A stretch of 64,000 bases of DNA from Pseudomonadota bacterium (lineage in GTDB: Bacteria; Pseudomonadota; Alphaproteobacteria; Acetobacterales; Acetobacteraceae), in the NCBI GenBank assembly GCA_021798575.1, contig JAJZGI010000001.1:1-64000 (forward strand). Reading direction: 5' to 3'. A program made the translations under genes and the position numbers. Position 1 is the stretch's first letter. Each line of letters begins with the position of its first letter. Of the stretch, positions 7,327-16,299 are shown in pieces. The notes beneath the pieces were generated by a model. It ran no database searches. It was given only the letters and a program-made list of their open reading frames with translations, and was not told where the DNA came from.

Positions 7327-7577
7327 CCGCCCCGGAACCCAAGCGCAGCTTCGCGTCCCGTCCAGGCGACGCCGAAAGCTGGATCAAGACGCCGGAAACG
7401 CCGCTCGCCGCGCCGACAAGGACGGACGCCTTTACGGCCCGCCTCACTATCGACGTCACACCCGAACTTCGCGGTCGCATCAAGGTCGCTGCATTCCGCC
7501 GCGGCGTCACCGTCGCCGACATGCTCCGCGAGATGCTGGCCCGCGAATTTCCGCACATCGACGGAGAGCCGACATGA
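7323..7577 (+). CDS. Ribbon-helix-helix partition partner (ParG-like)
   Basis: This 84-residue protein has a flexible N-terminal half (polar, Pro-rich) and a C-terminal ribbon-helix-helix: FTARLTIDVTPELRGRIKVA as the strand and first helix, then GVTVADMLREMLAREF as the second. That architecture matches small centromere-binding proteins that stimulate ParA and repress the partition promoter. It overlaps parA by 4 bp upstream and the DUF2840 gene by 4 bp downstream, so it is translated in a coupled string. The sequence itself is not diagnostic beyond the fold, and the role is inferred from context. Confidence 0.75.
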   Translation: MTAPEPKRSFASRPGDAESWIKTPETPLAAPTRTDAFTARLTIDVTPELRGRIKVAAFRRGVTVADMLREMLAREFPHIDGEPT

Positions 7578-8095
7578 TCACCACCGCGCCGACAATCCTG
7601 CAGAACGGCGGCAGCCGTGCGCATGTTCGCTCCGACGCACTCACCCATGTCGAGTTGACCTGGTACGAGAAGAAGATCGAGCACTGGATACGCTTCGGCG
7701 ACTACGTCGAAGAGAAAATCCTGGATCGTCGCCGGCGAATTGTCAGCTTCGATCCCGGCAGCATCTTCGCCTTCGTGCGTTGGGCGTCCAACGATTACGG
7801 CACCGTCGTCTCGCGCATCGACATCGTGCGCGCTGTCGTTGCTCGCGAGCCGTTTCAAACACTCCCCTTCGTGCGCCCCGGCGGCGACATCCTGTTGCGC
7901 GCCGATGGTTGGCCGAAGGTGGAGCGCGTGCTCCAGGCGATCGATGCTGTGGAGGCGATAGGCGTCGATGCCGACAAAGCCGCCCCAGATCATTGGCGCC
8001 ACGTCCATAACCGGCTGAGCGTCGGGCAGGAGCCGCGTGCCTACACACGCGCGCAGCACAGGGCCTGGCTTCTGCGTCGGAGGGCGCAGCCATGA
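7574..8095 (+). CDS. DUF2840 family protein
   Basis: This 173-residue soluble protein has the features of DUF2840: the early LTHVELTWYEKKIEHWIRFG, then IVSFDPGSIFAFVRWASNDYG and GGDILLRADGWPKVERVLQA. Members occur almost only in the parA to traF interval of alphaproteobacterial conjugative elements, and their function is unknown. The gene overlaps its neighbours by 4 bp on both sides (parG-like before, traF after), so it is part of the same transcript and likely belongs to DNA transfer or maintenance. Confidence 0.85.
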   Translation: MITTAPTILQNGGSRAHVRSDALTHVELTWYEKKIEHWIRFGDYVEEKILDRRRRIVSFDPGSIFAFVRWASNDYGTVVSRIDIVRAVVAREPFQTLPFVRPGGDILLRADGWPKVERVLQAIDAVEAIGVDADKAAPDHWRHVHNRLSVGQEPRAYTRAQHRAWLLRRRAQP

Positions 8096-8637
8096 CGCGC
8101 TTCGGCTGGGTCATGGCGACCTATTTTTCTGCGATGGCGACCACGGGCGCCGCCTTCATGCACCCACCGCCGAAGCTGATCTGGAACGCCAGCGCGAGCG
8201 TGCCTGTGGGGCTTTATGCCCTGCGGCCGATTGGCGCCCTCTACGACACCGAACTCGTGGCCATGGCGCCGCCGGAGCCGATCGCGAGCTTCCTAAGCCG
8301 GGGCGGTTACTTGCCGCGCGGCGTGCCCCTGATGAAGCGGATTCTTGGCCGGCCAGGACAGACAGTCTGCCGCGCCGGGCTGCACATCACCATCGACGCT
8401 GTCGAGGTCGGCGATGCGCAAGCGCATGACCGCAGGGGACGCGATCTGCCTGTTTGGGCCGGCTGCCGAACCCTCGCGCCCAGCGAGGTCTTTCTGATGA
8501 ACCCGGGCGTCCAAGACAGCCTCGACGGGCGGTATTTCGGCGTGTTGCCCGCGAGCTCGATCATCGGTCGCGCCGCACCCGTTTGGACCGATGAGGCCGG
8601 CGATGGCCGGTTCGTCTGGCGCGCCGCCACACACTGA
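8092..8637 (+). CDS. traF: TraF-type S26 signal peptidase for conjugation
   Basis: This 181-residue membrane-anchored serine protease is of the TraF/LepB (S26) family. An N-terminal hydrophobic segment (about 5-23) precedes the active-site serine region NASASVPVGLY (32-42, probable nucleophile Ser36). The general base is probably Lys82 in PLMKRILGRPG, and a late FLMNPGVQDSLDGRYFG box completes the fold. In IncP systems TraF cleaves and cyclises the TrbC pilin, and a trbC gene is present at 15.7 kb. It overlaps DUF2840 by 4 bp. Confidence 0.92.
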   Translation: MTRFGWVMATYFSAMATTGAAFMHPPPKLIWNASASVPVGLYALRPIGALYDTELVAMAPPEPIASFLSRGGYLPRGVPLMKRILGRPGQTVCRAGLHITIDAVEVGDAQAHDRRGRDLPVWAGCRTLAPSEVFLMNPGVQDSLDGRYFGVLPASSIIGRAAPVWTDEAGDGRFVWRAATH

Positions 8638-8671
8638 AACCAAGACCCAACCTGAAGGAAAGGAGATGACT

Positions 8672-9010
8672 ATGGCTCGCATCGGCGCCTTCACCACGAC
8701 CGCCAACGGCTATTGCGGCAGGCTCAAAACCCTCACGCTCGATGTCGAACTTACCCTCGTTCTGGCCGATGCTGGCGACGGCAAGACGGCGCCCGATTAT
8801 CGGATCTACCGCGGCACGGAGCCCGATGGCCCAGAGGTCGGCGCGGGCTGGAAGCGCACCGGCAAGAATGCCGGAGACTTCATCTCGCTACTGATCGACG
8901 ACCCGGTGTTCAGCCATCCGATCCGCGCCAACCTGTTTCAAGCGGACGAGAGCGGATCGGTCTTCGATCTGATCTGGCTCCGTCCAGCCAAGCGCGCTGA
9001 ACGGGCTTGA
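8672..9010 (+). CDS. DUF736 family protein (second copy)
   Basis: This 112-residue protein begins MARIGAFTTTANGYCGRLKT. Like the copy at 3.1 kb it has IGxF, a central DYRIYRGTE, EVGAGWKRT, DFISLLIDDPVF, PIRANLF and a closing FDLIWLRP. The first part differs clearly between the two copies, so they are old paralogues and not a recent duplication. The second of two in-frame ATGs was chosen because AGGAG (8661-8665) is 6 bases from it and directly abuts the first. Function is unknown, and the position between traF and the lytic transglycosylase suggests a transfer-linked role. Confidence 0.88.
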   Translation: MARIGAFTTTANGYCGRLKTLTLDVELTLVLADAGDGKTAPDYRIYRGTEPDGPEVGAGWKRTGKNAGDFISLLIDDPVFSHPIRANLFQADESGSVFDLIWLRPAKRAERA

Positions 9011-9068
9011 TCGGATGCAAACCTGTCCATCACCCAGAACCCATCGGTGTTTGCGCGGCTTGCCGCCG

Positions 9069-9800
9069 ATGCGCCGAACCATCGCAGTCGTTGTCCTGGC
9101 GACGACATCGTTCCTCGGCCCAACGGCGACCCCCTTTGCATCAACTGCATACGCGCAGACCCGTCCTCCGATGGTCGCGGAGGTGGCCGATCCCTTCGCG
9201 GGCTTTGTCGCCGAAGCAGCAGGGCGTTTCGGCATTCCGGCGGCCTGGATACGCGCAATCATGCACGCTGAGAGCCGGGAGGATCCTCGCGCCGTCTCAC
9301 CAAAGGGCGCGATGGGGCTGATGCAAATCATGCCGTCGACCTGGGCGATCCTGCGCGTCCGACACCGTCTGGGCGCAAATCCCTTCGATCCGCGCGACAA
9401 CATCTTGGCGGGAGCGGCGTTCCTGCGAGAGCTGCACGACCGCTACGGATCGCCCGGCTTCTTGGCGGCCTACAATGCGGGGCCGGGTCGCTACGAAGGC
9501 CATCTCGCGACCGGCCGCTCGCTCCCGGCAGAGACGAAAGCCTATGTGGCCACGATCGCGCCACTGATCGGCGATGGGCCAGTTGATGATGCGGTCAAGG
9601 TCGCCTCGATCGCGCGTTCCTGGACCGAGGCGCCCCTCTTTATCGGGCAAGAAAACAGCGCTCCGACCGTCGATCAATTGACGCACCCCCTGCAACCAAA
9701 CCCGCCCGCGAAGGATCGACGCGTGGTCGATGTCTCGGCCCTCGTGCCGCAGCCCGACAGCCTCTTTGTGCGGGTTTCAGCGCGGAATCCCGAACGATGA
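9069..9800 (+). CDS. Lytic transglycosylase for mating-channel assembly
   Basis: This 243-residue periplasmic enzyme cleaves peptidoglycan so the secretion channel can cross the wall. A signal peptide covers roughly residues 1-29 (hydrophobic core, then AYA before Gln). The SLT domain follows, with the catalytic Glu68 in MHAESRED, GAMGLMQIMPSTW (79-91) and FLAAYNAGPGRYEGH. The tail beyond about residue 180 is polar. I prefer the ATG at 9069, which places the signal peptide at the N-terminus. An upstream ATG at 9015 would add 18 unlikely residues, and neither has a strong ribosome site. It is equivalent in role to VirB1 or TrbN. Confidence 0.88.
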   Translation: MRRTIAVVVLATTSFLGPTATPFASTAYAQTRPPMVAEVADPFAGFVAEAAGRFGIPAAWIRAIMHAESREDPRAVSPKGAMGLMQIMPSTWAILRVRHRLGANPFDPRDNILAGAAFLRELHDRYGSPGFLAAYNAGPGRYEGHLATGRSLPAETKAYVATIAPLIGDGPVDDAVKVASIARSWTEAPLFIGQENSAPTVDQLTHPLQPNPPAKDRRVVDVSALVPQPDSLFVRVSARNPER

Positions 9801-9919
9801 GCCAGGTCGTAGTCTGTGCGGCAGTAGCGAGCGCTCGGATGGCCTTGGGTTTGGAGGGGCGTTGTCTGGTCAAGACGACCGAACGACGGCGAGATAAAAG
9901 CGGCTCTCCGGTCGCCATC

Positions 9920-9939
9920 CAAGTCCCTGACAGGACTTG
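9920..9939. repeat. Inverted repeat upstream of the relaxase gene
   Basis: CAAGTCC (9920-9926) and GGACTTG (9933-9939) are perfect 7-bp inverted arms around CTGACA, in the 250-bp gap between the transglycosylase and relaxase genes. Origins of transfer often carry such a repeat next to the nick site and often lie beside the relaxase gene. This is a candidate only, as I recognise no nick consensus here. Confidence 0.35.
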
Positions 9940-10050
9940 TCTTTCTCCGTGCCGGTCGGTCGGGTCGCGTGCCGCTCCTGCTGATAGTGTCAATGTTTTC
10001 AATGGGTTTTTCGGCACCGTCCCGAAGCATCCTCGCTCCGGCACCGATCG

Positions 10051-11811
10051 ATGAACCGGAATGGCGAGGATTTCCGGATTCGACCTGGGCGCATCCGGAG
10101 CACTCGCGCCGGCAAGTCCAAGAGCTTCGTCAATCAGGTGTTGCGCGCCGCGAAGAAGGCCGGCCATCAGGCCGCGCAGATCGGCGCCGGCAAGCGCACC
10201 GGGCTGGGGCGATCGACATTCGGCCGAGGCCGCATTGCCTTCAGTCGCAATCGCCTGTTCTCGACCAGCCGTCGCGTCGTGGTGAAGGCGCGGATCGCGC
10301 GCCACCAGGGCCGCGCCTTCCGCTCCGCCCCGATGTCGGCGCATGTCGCTTACCTCAAGCGCGAGGGCGTGACGCGGGACGGCGAGAAGGCGCGAATGTT
10401 CGATGCAGACACCGACCGGGCCGATGACGCTGGCTTCGCGGAGCGTTCAAAGGACGATCGCCATCATTTCCGCTTCATCGTCTCGCCCGAAGACGCCGCC
10501 GAAATGACCGACCTCAAGGCCTTCACCCGCGACCTCGCCCGCCAGATGGAAACCGATCTCGGCACCAGGCTCGATTGGATCGCCATCGACCATTGGAATA
10601 CCGACAATCCGCATGTCCACCTGCTGGTCCGGGGCGTCGACCAGGCCGGCCAGGACCTCGTGATCTCCCGCGACTACATCAGCCGTGGCCTGCGCTCGCG
10701 CGCCGAGGAGCTCGTCTCCATCGAGCTGGGGCCGAAGCCTGAAAACGAGATCCGATCGGCGCTTCAACGCGAAGTCGGCGCGGAGCGCTGGACCCGGCTC
10801 GACGCCGAAATCCGCATGGCCGCCGACGAGACCGGCGCCATCGATCTGCGTCCCGAGCAACCCGGCGTCACCGATCCTGAGGCCCGCCGGTTCATGATTG
10901 GCCGCCTCCAACATCTGGAGACCATGGGGCTCGCCGCGCCCGCCGGTCCCGGCGAGTGGATCGTCGGACTTGAAGCGGAGAAGAGCCTGCGCGATCTCGG
11001 CATGCGAGGTGACATCATCAAGACGATGCACCGCGCCTTCACCGAGAATGGGTTGGAACGTGGGGTCAGCGACTACGTCATCGAGACCGGCGCGGCCACG
11101 TCTCCCATCATTGGCCGGCTGGTGGACAAGGGGCTCCATGACGAGCTGACCGGTGAGGCCTATGCCGTCATCGATGGCACGGACGGCCGCGCTCACCATG
11201 TTCGATTTCGCGGCGTTGAAGCCTTCGAGCATGCGCCGCCGCCCGGCGGCATCGTGGAGGTGCGCCACTTTGGCGGCGACAACGATCCGCGACCGACACT
11301 GGCTCTGGCCAACCGTTCGGACATCGATCTTGCCAGGCAGGTGACCGCGCCGGGCGCGACCTGGCTCGATCACCGTCTGGTCGAGCGCGAGCCCATGCCG
11401 CTTTCCATGGGCGGGTTCGGACGTGAGGTCCGGGAGGCCATGACGGCCCGAGCCGATCATCTTGCAGTCGCCGGCTTCGCCCGTCGGCAGGGACAGCGCA
11501 TCATCCTTCAGCGCGATCTCCTCGACACCCTGCGTCGGCGAGAGTTGGACGGCGTCGGCGCCGCACTGTCGGCGCAAACCGGACTCCCACACCTGAAGAC
11601 GGCGGCTGGAGAACACGTCGCTGGAACATACCGCCAGAGTTTGACGCTCACCTCCGGCCGGTTCGCCATGATCGACAACGGCCTGGGCTTCCAGTTGGTG
11701 CCGTGGTCGTCGTCACTGGAGAAGCAGCTTGGCCGCCATGTTGCCGGCGTCATGAAGGATAGCGGCGGAATTGAATGGACGCTTGGCCGCAACCGCGGCC
11801 TCGGCTTGTGA
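10051..11811 (+). CDS. Conjugative relaxase, DUF3363 (RlxS-like) family
   Basis: This 586-residue protein nicks oriT and pilots the DNA strand. The N-terminal 90 residues are strongly basic (likely DNA binding). The relaxase core follows, with HVAYLKREGV (98-107, possible catalytic Tyr101), DDRHHFRFIVSPEDA, and the metal-binding histidines in NPHVHLLVRG (186-195, His188 and His190). The C-terminal half, with LGRHVAGVM and SGGIEWTLGRNRGLGL at the end, is the DUF3363 region. The length is normal for the group. It begins at ATG 10051 and stands before the coupling-protein gene, separated by 257 bp without recognised genes. Confidence 0.9.
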   Translation: MNRNGEDFRIRPGRIRSTRAGKSKSFVNQVLRAAKKAGHQAAQIGAGKRTGLGRSTFGRGRIAFSRNRLFSTSRRVVVKARIARHQGRAFRSAPMSAHVAYLKREGVTRDGEKARMFDADTDRADDAGFAERSKDDRHHFRFIVSPEDAAEMTDLKAFTRDLARQMETDLGTRLDWIAIDHWNTDNPHVHLLVRGVDQAGQDLVISRDYISRGLRSRAEELVSIELGPKPENEIRSALQREVGAERWTRLDAEIRMAADETGAIDLRPEQPGVTDPEARRFMIGRLQHLETMGLAAPAGPGEWIVGLEAEKSLRDLGMRGDIIKTMHRAFTENGLERGVSDYVIETGAATSPIIGRLVDKGLHDELTGEAYAVIDGTDGRAHHVRFRGVEAFEHAPPPGGIVEVRHFGGDNDPRPTLALANRSDIDLARQVTAPGATWLDHRLVEREPMPLSMGGFGREVREAMTARADHLAVAGFARRQGQRIILQRDLLDTLRRRELDGVGAALSAQTGLPHLKTAAGEHVAGTYRQSLTLTSGRFAMIDNGLGFQLVPWSSSLEKQLGRHVAGVMKDSGGIEWTLGRNRGLGL

Positions 11812-12068
11812 ACGGGACGGCCTGTGCCAGGTCGGGCTTGCGCCAGCTCTCACGAGCGATCCGCCGACCACGCCTAATCGCCGCATAATTTGCGAAGAAT
11901 ATTGCGCCTATTCTCCGCAAACCCGTCACGATCATCACCAGCGTCCAGGCGCGAAATTGGGGTTTCAGCCCCGTCTGCCCTATCGCCTGTATTTGCGCGC
12001 CACCGCCGCCGAGACCACGATCAAGGACCGGCGAGCCTTGAATTTCCTGATCCCACGCAACCACCCTG

Positions 12069-14084
12069 ATGGCATTTGCTGTCGAGGAACTGCGCTTGTC
12101 CGCCACCAAGATCCTGTGGGGTCAGATCACCGTCGTCTTTCTCATCGTGCTCGTCGCGATCTGGGCGGCGACGCAATGGACGGCTTGGCGCCTCGGCTTC
12201 CAACCCGAGCTTGGTCAGCCGTGGTTCGAGCTGGCGCGCTGCGTGCCCGTCTATCTGCCCCCCGCCTTTTTCTGGTGGTGGTACGCCTATGACGCATATG
12301 CGCCGCCCATCTTCGTCGAAGGCGCCTACATCGCATCATCCGGCGGTTTCATTTCCATCGCGGTCGCCATCGGCATGTCCGTCTGGCGCGCCCGCGAAGC
12401 CAAGAATGTCGAAACCTATGGATCGGCGCGGTGGGCTACGCCGGTGGAGATCCGACACGCAGGCCTCCTCGGGCCGGATGGCGTCGTGCTGGGACGGATG
12501 GAGCGCGATTATCTGCGCCACGACGGACCGGAGCATGTTCTCTGTTTCGCGCCCACCCGATCGGGCAAAGGCGTCGGCCTTGTAGTCCCCTCGCTTCTGA
12601 CCTGGCCGGGCTCGGCCATCGTTCATGACATCAAGGGCGAGAACTGGACGCTGACCGCGGGCTTCCGCGCACTTCATGGCCGCGTGCTGCTATTCGACCC
12701 GACCAATCCCGCATCGGCCGCCTATAATCCGCTGCTCGAAGTGCGTCGCGGCGAATGGGAGGTCCGTGATGTGCAAAACGTCGCAGACGTCCTAGTTGAC
12801 CCCGAAGGTTCGCTGGAGCGCCGCAACCACTGGGAAAAGACCAGCCACTCGCTGCTGGTCGGCGCCATCCTGCATGTCCTCTACGCCGAGGCGGATAAGA
12901 CCCTCGCAGGCGTCGCCGCCTTCCTCTCCGATCCCAAGCGTCCGATCGAGACGACGCTGCAGGCGATGATGACCACGCCGCATCTGGCCGAGGCGGGACC
13001 GCATCCCGTCGTCGCATCAACCGCGCGCGAGCTTCTCAACAAATCCGACAACGAGCGATCGGGCGTGCTCTCGACCGCCATGTCGTTTCTTGGCCTCTAC
13101 CGCGATCCTGTGGTGGCGCAGGTCACACGGCGCTGCGACTGGCGCATCACCGACCTGATCACCCAGGACCGACCAGCGACGCTCTATCTCGTGGTGCCGC
13201 CTTCTGACATCAGCCGCACCAAGCCGCTGATCCGCCTGGTGCTGAACCAGATCGGCCGACGGCTGACCGAAGACCTGCACGCCAAGAACCGGCGCCATCG
13301 GGTCCTGCTCATGCTCGACGAATTCCCGGCGCTTGGACGGCTCGATTTCTTCGAGAGCGCGCTAGCGTTCATGGCCGGCTACGGGCTCAAGGCGTTCCTG
13401 ATCGCGCAGTCGCTGAACCAGATCGAAAAGGCCTACGGCGCAAACAACTCCATCCTCGACAACTGCCATGTGCGGGTCAGCTTCGCGACCAACGACGAGC
13501 GCACAGCCAAGCGTGTGTCGGACGCGCTCGGCACCGCCACCGAGATGAAGGCGATGAAGAACTATGCCGGGCACCGGCTCTCGCCCTGGCTCGGCCACCT
13601 GATGGTCTCCAGATCCGAGACGGCGCGCCCGTTGATGACGCCGGGCGAGGTGATGCAGCTTCCGCCCGCAGATGAGATCGTCATGGTCGCGGGTACACCG
13701 CCCATACGCGCCAAGAAGGCGCGGTACTACGAGGACAAGCGGCTGGCGGAGCGGATACTGCCGCCGCCCCGGCTTGCGACGAAAACCCGGCGGCCGACAT
13801 CGGACACGTGGTCTACGCTCGCGCCCCAAAAGCCATCCGAAGCGCTGCTCGACGAAAACGAAAAGGCCGAAGACGCCGCCAATGGCGGCCTGCGGCGGGA
13901 GCCCGAACTTCCCGACCATGTGGCGATCGCCAAGGAAACGGCGCCGGCGCCCGCGCACGAGGAATTCGCGATCATCGACGATGAGCCTGAAGACGCCGCG
14001 CGCCAGTCCCGCGTCCTTCGCCAACAGTTGGGAGGTCTTGCGCGTCAGGCGTCGCTCGATCCCGCCGATGGTCTCGAACTGTAG
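12069..14084 (+). CDS. traG: TraG/VirD4-type coupling protein
   Basis: This 671-residue inner-membrane ATPase carries the relaxase-DNA complex to the secretion channel. Two membrane segments (about 18-38 and 58-75, with a further hydrophobic stretch at 88-105) precede the cytoplasmic motor domain. The motor has Walker A APTRSGKGVG (161-170) and Walker B LLMLDEFPALG (Asp417, Glu418), plus RGEW and AQSLNQIEKAYG segments typical of TraG. The last 100 residues are acidic and Pro-rich, a likely substrate-specific tail. The CopG-like gene follows after 9 bp. Confidence 0.95.
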   Translation: MAFAVEELRLSATKILWGQITVVFLIVLVAIWAATQWTAWRLGFQPELGQPWFELARCVPVYLPPAFFWWWYAYDAYAPPIFVEGAYIASSGGFISIAVAIGMSVWRAREAKNVETYGSARWATPVEIRHAGLLGPDGVVLGRMERDYLRHDGPEHVLCFAPTRSGKGVGLVVPSLLTWPGSAIVHDIKGENWTLTAGFRALHGRVLLFDPTNPASAAYNPLLEVRRGEWEVRDVQNVADVLVDPEGSLERRNHWEKTSHSLLVGAILHVLYAEADKTLAGVAAFLSDPKRPIETTLQAMMTTPHLAEAGPHPVVASTARELLNKSDNERSGVLSTAMSFLGLYRDPVVAQVTRRCDWRITDLITQDRPATLYLVVPPSDISRTKPLIRLVLNQIGRRLTEDLHAKNRRHRVLLMLDEFPALGRLDFFESALAFMAGYGLKAFLIAQSLNQIEKAYGANNSILDNCHVRVSFATNDERTAKRVSDALGTATEMKAMKNYAGHRLSPWLGHLMVSRSETARPLMTPGEVMQLPPADEIVMVAGTPPIRAKKARYYEDKRLAERILPPPRLATKTRRPTSDTWSTLAPQKPSEALLDENEKAEDAANGGLRREPELPDHVAIAKETAPAPAHEEFAIIDDEPEDAARQSRVLRQQLGGLARQASLDPADGLEL

Positions 14085-14093
14085 GGGGCAACG

Positions 14094-14540
14094 ATGCGCG
14101 ACCGGATGAACGTCTATTTTCCGCCGGCGATGTTGAAGGAGATCGCCGATCTGGCGGACCGCAAAGGCCTGTCGCGCTCGGCCATCGTCGAAGCCGCCGT
14201 CGCGTCGTTCCTGTCGCCTGATGGCGCTGATCGACGTGAAGCTGCCTTCACCCGGCGTCTTGATCGACTGACGCGCCAGGTCCAGCGTCTTGAACGCAAC
14301 GTCGGGATCTCGACAGAGACGTTGGCCCTGTTCGTGAGGTTCTGGCTCACCATCACGCCGCCTCTGCCGAACGACGCGCAAGCAGCCGCCCAAATCAAGG
14401 GGCGGGAACGCTACGAAGGCTTCATCGAGGCGCTCGGGCGCAGACTGCAGAAGGGACAGAGCCTCTTTCAGGAAATCCCCGACGATGTCGCTGGAAGGTT
14501 CCAGTCGCCGGACCCCGACGACTCGCCCCACGAAAACTGA
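14094..14540 (+). CDS. CopG-like ribbon-helix-helix protein of the transfer region
   Basis: This 148-residue protein has an N-terminal ribbon-helix-helix (MNVYFPPAMLKEIADLADRK, then LSRSAIVEAAVASFLSP). It continues into a basic amphipathic helix (RRLDRLTRQVQRLERNVGI) and a hydrophobic turn LALFVRFWLTITPPLP. Proteins of this build sit between traG and trbB in many alphaproteobacterial elements. They are thought to regulate transfer genes or to help the relaxosome. The gene follows traG by 9 bp and is separated from trbB by 177 bp. Confidence 0.82.
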   Translation: MRDRMNVYFPPAMLKEIADLADRKGLSRSAIVEAAVASFLSPDGADRREAAFTRRLDRLTRQVQRLERNVGISTETLALFVRFWLTITPPLPNDAQAAAQIKGRERYEGFIEALGRRLQKGQSLFQEIPDDVAGRFQSPDPDDSPHEN

Positions 14541-14717
14541 CCCCAAAGATCGCAACCCGCGAGTCGATCAGCCAGTCGACGGATTCGCCGTCCGCCTGTC
14601 TTTCTACGCCAGAGCACTACTACGCCCAGACGCTTGTTGAACTGCCCCAATTGCTCCCCTTTCTAATCATCCCCGTTGCCGAGCGCCTTCTGCGATCGGC
14701 TCTGAACGGGGTCGATC

Positions 14718-15686
14718 GTGGCGGTTCATTCCTTCCAGTCCGAAGCGGTTTCGAGGGGCGCACGCATGCTGCGCACCGCGCTCGGGCCGGCGATCGCGGC
14801 CTTCCTCGAAGACCCAAGCATCGTCGAGGTGATGCTGAACCCCGACGGGCGGCTCTGGATCGACCGCTTGTCGAGCGGACTTGCCGATACGGGTGAGCGG
14901 CTATCGGCGGCCGATGGCGAACGGATCGTTCGCCTAGTCGCCCACCATGTCGGCGCCGAAGTCCATGCCGGCGCCCCGCGCGTCTCAGCCGAGCTGCCGG
15001 AAACGGGAGAGCGGTTCGAAGGACTTCTTCCGCCGGTCGTCGCGGCCCCGGCGTTCGCGATCCGCAAACCAGCAGTCGCGGTCTTCACCCTCGAAAACTA
15101 CGTCGCCGCCGGAATCATGTCGGCCGCACAGGCCGCGGCACTTCGCCAAGCCGTGTCCGAGCGCCGCAATATCCTGGTCGCCGGCGGCACTTCCACAGGC
15201 AAGACAACCCTCACGAACGCCTTGCTCGCCGAAGTCGCGAAGACCTCGGACCGGGTCGTTCTGATCGAAGACACCCGTGAACTTCAATGCCAAGCGCCCA
15301 ACCTTGTGGCGCTGCGCACCAAGGACGGCGTCGTTTCGCTCTCCGATCTCGTCAGGTCATCGCTGCGCTTGCGCCCCGATCGCATTCCGATCGGCGAGGT
15401 GCGCGGCGCGGAGGCGCTCGATCTCCTCAAGGCCTGGGGCACGGGCCATCCCGGCGGTGTCGGCACCATTCACGCCGGCACTGGCATCGGCGCGCTGCGC
15501 CGCCTTGAGCAACTCATCCAGGAGGCTGTCGTCACGGTCCCGCGCGCCCTGATCGCCGAGACCATCGACCTCGTCGCGGTTCTCGCCGGCCGGGGCTCCG
15601 AGCGGCGATTGGCCGAACTCGTCCGCGTCACCGGCCTTGGACCGGCCGGGGATTACGCCCTCTCACCAGCAGGAGATACCGAATGA
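14718..15686 (+). CDS. trbB: TrbB, VirB11-type secretion ATPase
   Basis: This 322-residue hexameric ATPase powers pilus assembly and DNA transfer. The N-terminal domain carries [20 protein letters not shown]. The ATPase domain has Walker [10 protein letters not shown] (156-164), an Asp box around LIEDTRELQ, Walker B-like RIPIGEVRG and the His box [11 protein letters not shown]. The GTG at 14718 gives the usual N-terminal extension. ATG at 14766 is an alternative that starts directly at the conserved MLRTALGPA. It opens the trb operon, and trbC begins 4 bp inside its end. Confidence 0.95.
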   Translation: MAVHSFQSEAVSRGARMLRTALGPAIAAFLEDPSIVEVMLNPDGRLWIDRLSSGLADTGERLSAADGERIVRLVAHHVGAEVHAGAPRVSAELPETGERFEGLLPPVVAAPAFAIRKPAVAVFTLENYVAAGIMSAAQAAALRQAVSERRNILVAGGTSTGKTTLTNALLAEVAKTSDRVVLIEDTRELQCQAPNLVALRTKDGVVSLSDLVRSSLRLRPDRIPIGEVRGAEALDLLKAWGTGHPGGVGTIHAGTGIGALRRLEQLIQEAVVTVPRALIAETIDLVAVLAGRGSERRLAELVRVTGLGPAGDYALSPAGDTE

Positions 15687-16012
15687 TCCGTCGACTTCTT
15701 CCCATTCGTCGCCTTCTCGCGGCGGCCGCCGCCGTTGGCGTGGCCACCCTCGCGAGCGCGCCAGCCTGGGCCGCCGGCTCCAACATGCCGTGGGAGCAGC
15801 CGCTCAATCAGATCCTGCAATCGGTCGAAGGGCCGGTCGCCAAGATCATCGCGGTGATCATCATCATCGTCACCGGCCTCACCCTGGCGTTCGGGGATAC
15901 CTCGGGCGGATTTCGCCGGCTTATCCAGATCGTGTTCGGTCTGTCGATCGCGTTTGCCGCGTCGAGCTTCTTCCTGTCGTTCTTCTCCTTCGGCGGCGGG
16001 GCGCTGATCTGA
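15683..16012 (+). CDS. trbC: TrbC, pilin precursor
   Basis: This 109-residue VirB2-type pilin precursor has a signal peptide (about residues 1-30, ending APAWA before AGS) followed by two hydrophobic segments, KIIAVIIIIVTGLTLAF and IVFGLSIAFAASSFFLSFF. In IncP systems the mature peptide is cut by TraF and made circular, and a traF gene lies at 8.1 kb. It overlaps trbB by 4 bp and its stop shares a base with the trbD start. Confidence 0.93.
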   Translation: MIRRLLPIRRLLAAAAAVGVATLASAPAWAAGSNMPWEQPLNQILQSVEGPVAKIIAVIIIIVTGLTLAFGDTSGGFRRLIQIVFGLSIAFAASSFFLSFFSFGGGALI

Positions 16013-16290
16013 TGGACGGCATCGCCGCAGATGAACCCGTCCACGGCTTCGTCGCACCCGTCCATCGGGCGCTGACAGAGCCGATCCTGCTCGGCGGCGC
16101 GCCCCGCGCCGTCGCAATCCTGAATGGCACCTTGGCTGCAGCGTTGGGGCTGGGCCTGCGCCTATGGATCGCCGGGCTGCTGCTTTGGGTGATCGGACAC
16201 GCCGCCGCCGTTTGGGCGGCGAAGCGCGATCCGATGTTCGTCGACGTGGTGCGCCGCCATCTGCGCATCCCTGGCCATCTTAGCGTCTGA
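16012..16290 (+). CDS. trbD: TrbD, VirB3-like channel protein
   Basis: This 92-residue inner-membrane protein is of the VirB3 type. It opens with a soluble stretch containing PVHRALTEPILLGGAPR, the family signature, followed by two closely spaced membrane segments (AVAILNGTLAAALGLGL and IAGLLLWVIGHAAAVWA) and a basic tail. The ATG at 16012 overlaps the trbC stop by one base (TGATG). It works with the TrbE ATPase, whose gene follows after 9 bp. Confidence 0.93.
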   Translation: MDGIAADEPVHGFVAPVHRALTEPILLGGAPRAVAILNGTLAAALGLGLRLWIAGLLLWVIGHAAAVWAAKRDPMFVDVVRRHLRIPGHLSV

Positions 16291-16299
16291 GGCCGGGCA

